From a bacterium (lineage in GTDB: Bacteria; Patescibacteriota; Microgenomatia; UBA1406; GWC2-37-13), in the NCBI GenBank assembly GCA_021789995.1, contig JAJYIQ010000001.1, positions 186,001 to 250,000 on the forward strand: a DNA stretch of 64,000 nucleotides, read 5' to 3'. Positions 61,608-64,000 of the stretch are shown here, one piece after another. Both the position numbers and the translations under genes were made by a program. How positions within the stretch are numbered: the first letter of the stretch is position 1; every line of letters starts with the position of its first letter. Under the pieces are notes generated by a model. It made no database searches. It was given only the letters and a program-made list of their open reading frames with translations, and was not told the DNA's origin.

Positions 61608-61858
61608 TATACTGGAGATAGCTCGAGGTAGTTGTTATAAACAATTAGCGTGTGGCCCTTCGACTCACTTTTGTTCGCTCAGGGTAAACCCCTTGGTTTA
61701 CACTGAGGAGCAAAGCGACGAAGTGGATACGAGGAGAAGGTTAATCGAATTATCTGCGGGTACCTTCAAGTCGCGGTGGCCGCCTTCAATATTTCCTTGA
61801 AAAAGGGAATAAGCCGCCAGCTACTTCAAAGAGCCTCATTACTAATGACATTTCTATT
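61608..61858 (+). ncRNA. Long structured leader of glmS, possible ribozyme or riboswitch
   Basis: TATACT at 61608 may start a transcript about 240 bases before glmS, unlike most genes here, which look leaderless. GAGGTAGTT (61625-61633) can pair with AGCTACTTC (61819-61827), closing the region. Inside, ACGAGG (61729), GAAGG (61736-61740) pairing with CCTTC (61763-61767), ATCGAAT and CTGCGGGT appear in the order of the conserved glmS ribozyme core, but with several changes. GGTGGC (61775) pairs with GCCGCC (61813). A putative cleavage point would be A61647/G61648. The ribozyme's usual GCGCC start is not matched, so this is tentative. Confidence 0.3.
61659..61722. repeat. Palindrome in the glmS leader
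   Basis: CTTCGACTCA...GTTCGCTCAG...GTAAACC and the inverted GGTTTACACTGAG...AGCGACGAAG form a 64-base imperfect hairpin of the GAGCAAAGCGACGAAG repeat type. It lies inside the predicted glmS leader and would extend one of its helices. Confidence 0.65.
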
Positions 61859-63637
61859 ATGTGTGGTATTTTTGCCGTTATAAACGACAAATCAAACAAT
61901 GCCGGACAAACCATTCGCCAGGGACTGAAACGACTCGAGTATCGCGGTTACGACTCATGGGGTATTGCCGTTCAATCAGATAATAAGATCGATTTAATTA
62001 AGTATGTGGGAGAAGTTGATAAAACCGCTGATAATATTAAGAAATTGCCGAAAAGTATCGTCGGAATCGGTCATACCCGCTGGGCGACAACCGGCGCGGT
62101 GACAAAAATTAATGCCCATCCCCATTATTCCACTGATCGTTCTTTTGTTTTGGCCCAAAATGGGATTGTCGAGAATTACGAAGAATTAAAAAAAGATTTG
62201 ACGCAAAAAAAATATCGGTTCGTTACCCAAACCGATACGGAAGTTATTACCCGGCTTATTGAGGAAGAATTAACAAAAAACAATGACTTATTCTCTGCTG
62301 TCCGACAAGCATTTTTGCAACTAAAAGGCCGCAATACGATCATCATCCTCACCAAAACCGGACAGGTGATTGCCGCCCGCAATGGCTCCCCACTTGTTAT
62401 CGGCTTGAATCCAGAGTCAAACGAAATCTTCATTTCTTCCGACGTTTTGTCTTTTGCCCCTTTTGCCGATAAAATGATCATTATCGACAATAATCAATTA
62501 GTCAACTGTATAAATGGAAAAATTAAAATTTTCGATATCAGATCCGGTCAGGAAAATAAGTACGGGATCGAGAACATCGACATAAAAAATGATAGAGTCG
62601 ACAAACAGGGTTATGCCCATTTCATGTTGAAAGAGATAAATGAAGCACCTTATGTCATTAACCAATTATTAAAACAGGATATCGGCGCTTATAATGAATT
62701 GGCGGCGGCAATTAAAAAAGCCAGAAGTGTGTATACCATTGGTTCAGGGACAGCCGGCGTAGCGGCAGCACAAACGGCTTTCTATCTTCGCGAATATGCC
62801 GGTATAAATGCTATTTACTTAGTCGGCGCCGACGCCAGAGAATATTATGAGTTAATTGATAAAGACGACTTATTTCTTGCCCCTTCCCAGAGCGGTGAGA
62901 CTGCCGACGTATTAGAAGTGCTGGAAGTTGTCAAAAAAAAAGGAGCAAAGATTGCGTCATTTGTTAATATGTCCGGCTCGATGATGACACGGTTATCCGA
63001 CTATAAATTTATGGCCCAATCGGGCCCGGAAATTTGTGTCTTATCAACAAAAGTCTTTGACGCCCAAATCGCCTGGGGTTATCTGGTAGCAAAAATCACA
63101 GCCGGTAAAACCCGGGAAGCTAAAGAAAATCTACGGAATCTTTCCGTCCAGATTGGTAACTATTTGGGAAATAATAAAACAAAAATTCAGGAGCTCGCTA
63201 AATATTTATTAAACGCACACGATATATTTTTGCTGGGTAAGTATCAGAATTTTCAAATTGTTCGAGAGGGAATGATAAAATTGGTGGAGGCGACTTATAA
63301 ACACGCTCATGCCATTCCGGCCGGCGATTTGAAACATTACGCGATTACATTGATGGAACCTGGTGTGCCGGTAATTGTTGTTTCCTCCAACGATAAAGTC
63401 AAATCCGATATTCTTAATACTGTCTATGAGGTCAAAGCGCGGGGAGCACGGGTAATCGGAATTTCCCCGGAATTTGATGAGAGTTTTGATTTTCATCTGG
63501 AAGTACCCGATAGCGGCGAAACCAGTGCCATTTTGAATATTATTCCGTTACAACTCCTGGCGTATTATATTGCTTTAATGTTGGGCAATAATATTGATAA
63601 ACCGCGCAATATCGCTAAAAGCGTGACGGTGAAGTAA
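61859..63637 (+). CDS. glmS: GlmS, glutamine:fructose-6-phosphate aminotransferase
   Basis: Makes glucosamine 6-phosphate from fructose 6-phosphate and glutamine, feeding UDP-GlcNAc for MurA and MurG. The Ntn-type glutaminase starts with the nucleophile Cys2 (MCGIFAVI), with RLEYRGYDSWGIA and GHTRWATTGAV. Two SIS sugar-isomerase domains follow (TIGSGTAGVAA and PSQSGETADVLE), then LLGKYQNFQIVREG and AGDLKHYAITLMEPG. Length 592 is normal. It converges on secA with 2 bases between stops. Confidence 0.97.
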   Translation: MCGIFAVINDKSNNAGQTIRQGLKRLEYRGYDSWGIAVQSDNKIDLIKYVGEVDKTADNIKKLPKSIVGIGHTRWATTGAVTKINAHPHYSTDRSFVLAQNGIVENYEELKKDLTQKKYRFVTQTDTEVITRLIEEELTKNNDLFSAVRQAFLQLKGRNTIIILTKTGQVIAARNGSPLVIGLNPESNEIFISSDVLSFAPFADKMIIIDNNQLVNCINGKIKIFDIRSGQENKYGIENIDIKNDRVDKQGYAHFMLKEINEAPYVINQLLKQDIGAYNELAAAIKKARSVYTIGSGTAGVAAAQTAFYLREYAGINAIYLVGADAREYYELIDKDDLFLAPSQSGETADVLEVLEVVKKKGAKIASFVNMSGSMMTRLSDYKFMAQSGPEICVLSTKVFDAQIAWGYLVAKITAGKTREAKENLRNLSVQIGNYLGNNKTKIQELAKYLLNAHDIFLLGKYQNFQIVREGMIKLVEATYKHAHAIPAGDLKHYAITLMEPGVPVIVVSSNDKVKSDILNTVYEVKARGARVIGISPEFDESFDFHLEVPDSGETSAILNIIPLQLLAYYIALMLGNNIDKPRNIAKSVTVK

Positions 63638-63639
63638 TG

Positions 63640-64000
63640 TTAATTCGGATAATGACATTTTTTGTACTTCTTGCCGCTGCCGCACCAGCAGGGATTGTTG
63701 CGGCCGGGTTTTTTGTCCGTTTTTGTTCCCGAAGGAATGAATTTTATGCCGCCGAATTCCTGTGGCGCCGGAGGCGGATTTTTGGTATTCTGGACTTTGC
63801 GAACGGTGATTTTTGCCGGCTCATCGCTGACAGGAACGGTTTTTCTGGCTTCGGCGACGGTATCGACGGCCGATGCCGATTTGTAAACCATTTCTTTCGG
63901 CTTTTCCTGGGAAATAAGTGGCGTCGGTGATCCGATATTTATTTCCATCTTAAACAGCCGTCTGGTGACTTCGAAATTGATATCGCCAACCAGTCGCTCA
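63640..64000 (-). CDS. secA: SecA preprotein translocase ATPase (C-terminal end only)
   Basis: The frame is open to the right edge of the window and gives 119 C-terminal residues of SecA. It contains the end of the helical scaffold (RLVGDINFEVTRRLF), a variable linker and the zinc-binding SEC-C tail GRNNPCWCGSGKKYKKCH with Cys-x-Cys-x8-Cys-His. This tail binds SecB or ribosomes in other bacteria. The motor domains lie outside the window. Confidence 0.92.
   Translation of the reverse strand, partial: ERLVGDINFEVTRRLFKMEINIGSPTPLISQEKPKEMVYKSASAVDTVAEARKTVPVSDEPAKITVRKVQNTKNPPPAPQEFGGIKFIPSGTKTDKKPGRNNPCWCGSGKKYKKCHYPN

Noticed and set aside
61648-61767. Calling the glmS leader a confirmed glmS ribozyme
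   Set aside because: Several core positions differ and the 5' GCGCC is not matched; part of the similarity could come from the inserted palindrome, so it is kept only as a tentative finding.
1-64000. CRISPR array, integrase, transposase or prophage
   Set aside because: No regularly spaced direct repeats and no recombinase or phage gene were seen. The repeats present are palindromic elements.

Overview
The window is a compact, gene-dense bacterial chromosome segment with about 45% GC by eye. Genes abut or overlap by 4-40 bases over long stretches. The small lean genome style suggests a member of the Candidate Phyla Radiation (Patescibacteria), perhaps the Microgenomates side: an AMP/thymidine phosphorylase-type enzyme, a stand-alone Pol I-type 5' exonuclease, a SUF set with no SufD in view, divergent Mur ligases, a Gram-positive-type undecaprenol kinase and no lipopolysaccharide genes. 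This placement is inference; there is no 16S gene here. TGA is used as an ordinary stop (ftsA, murE, sufC), so the recoded-UGA lineages are excluded.

Layout. 1-1177: 5' two fifths of a P-type cation ATPase (minus strand, runs off the left edge), carrying an in-frame palindromic insert. 1376-19974 (minus): a large division and cell-wall (dcw) cluster, in transcription order mraZ, rsmH, ftsL, ftsI, murE, pgeF, murC, murB, murA, yvcK, dgkA, mraY, murD, ftsW, murG, ftsQ, ftsA, ftsZ, with one acetyltransferase on the opposite strand. murF and ddl are not in the window. 20210-24064 (plus): murJ, a nucleoside/AMP phosphorylase and mltG. 24123-28757 (minus): ftsK, pnp, rpsO. 28782-35869 (plus): a small membrane protein, metG, a class A PBP, trpS, rarA, a PUR-domain protein and yraN, then a tRNA with a CAT anticodon on the minus strand. 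35964-44989 (plus): a surface-glycan locus with five glycosyltransferases, a Wzy/WaaL-type membrane protein, a hydrolase and a FemX-like ligase. 44968-56530 (minus): lon, a 2-oxoacid:ferredoxin oxidoreductase pair, ferredoxin, sufU-sufS-sufB-sufC with an Rrf2 regulator, tsaD and a tsaC-tsaE fusion. 56667-64000: ftsH, the 5' exonuclease, a TrpR-like repressor, ridA (minus), a CvpA-CAP fusion (minus), glmS and the 3' end of secA (minus).

The genes form a coherent programme. GlmS supplies amino sugar, MurA-MurE with MraY and MurG build lipid II, MurJ flips it, PBPs, FtsW and MltG polymerise and trim it, FemX may branch it, and the Fts proteins place it at the septum. FtsH and Lon give proteolysis, and the SUF and oxidoreductase block gives Fe-S clusters and ferredoxin-linked energy metabolism.

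The most notable non-genic signals are: (i) -10 hexamers lying only 6-8 bases (a few 9-11) before many start codons, implying widespread leaderless transcription, with three sites where divergent -10 boxes overlap; (ii) a TrpR-like gene bracketed by two palindromes that share an identical 18-bp core, one covering its own -10 box; (iii) a long structured leader in front of glmS with partial similarity to the glmS ribozyme core; (iv) dispersed palindromic elements, two of which sit in frame inside genes.
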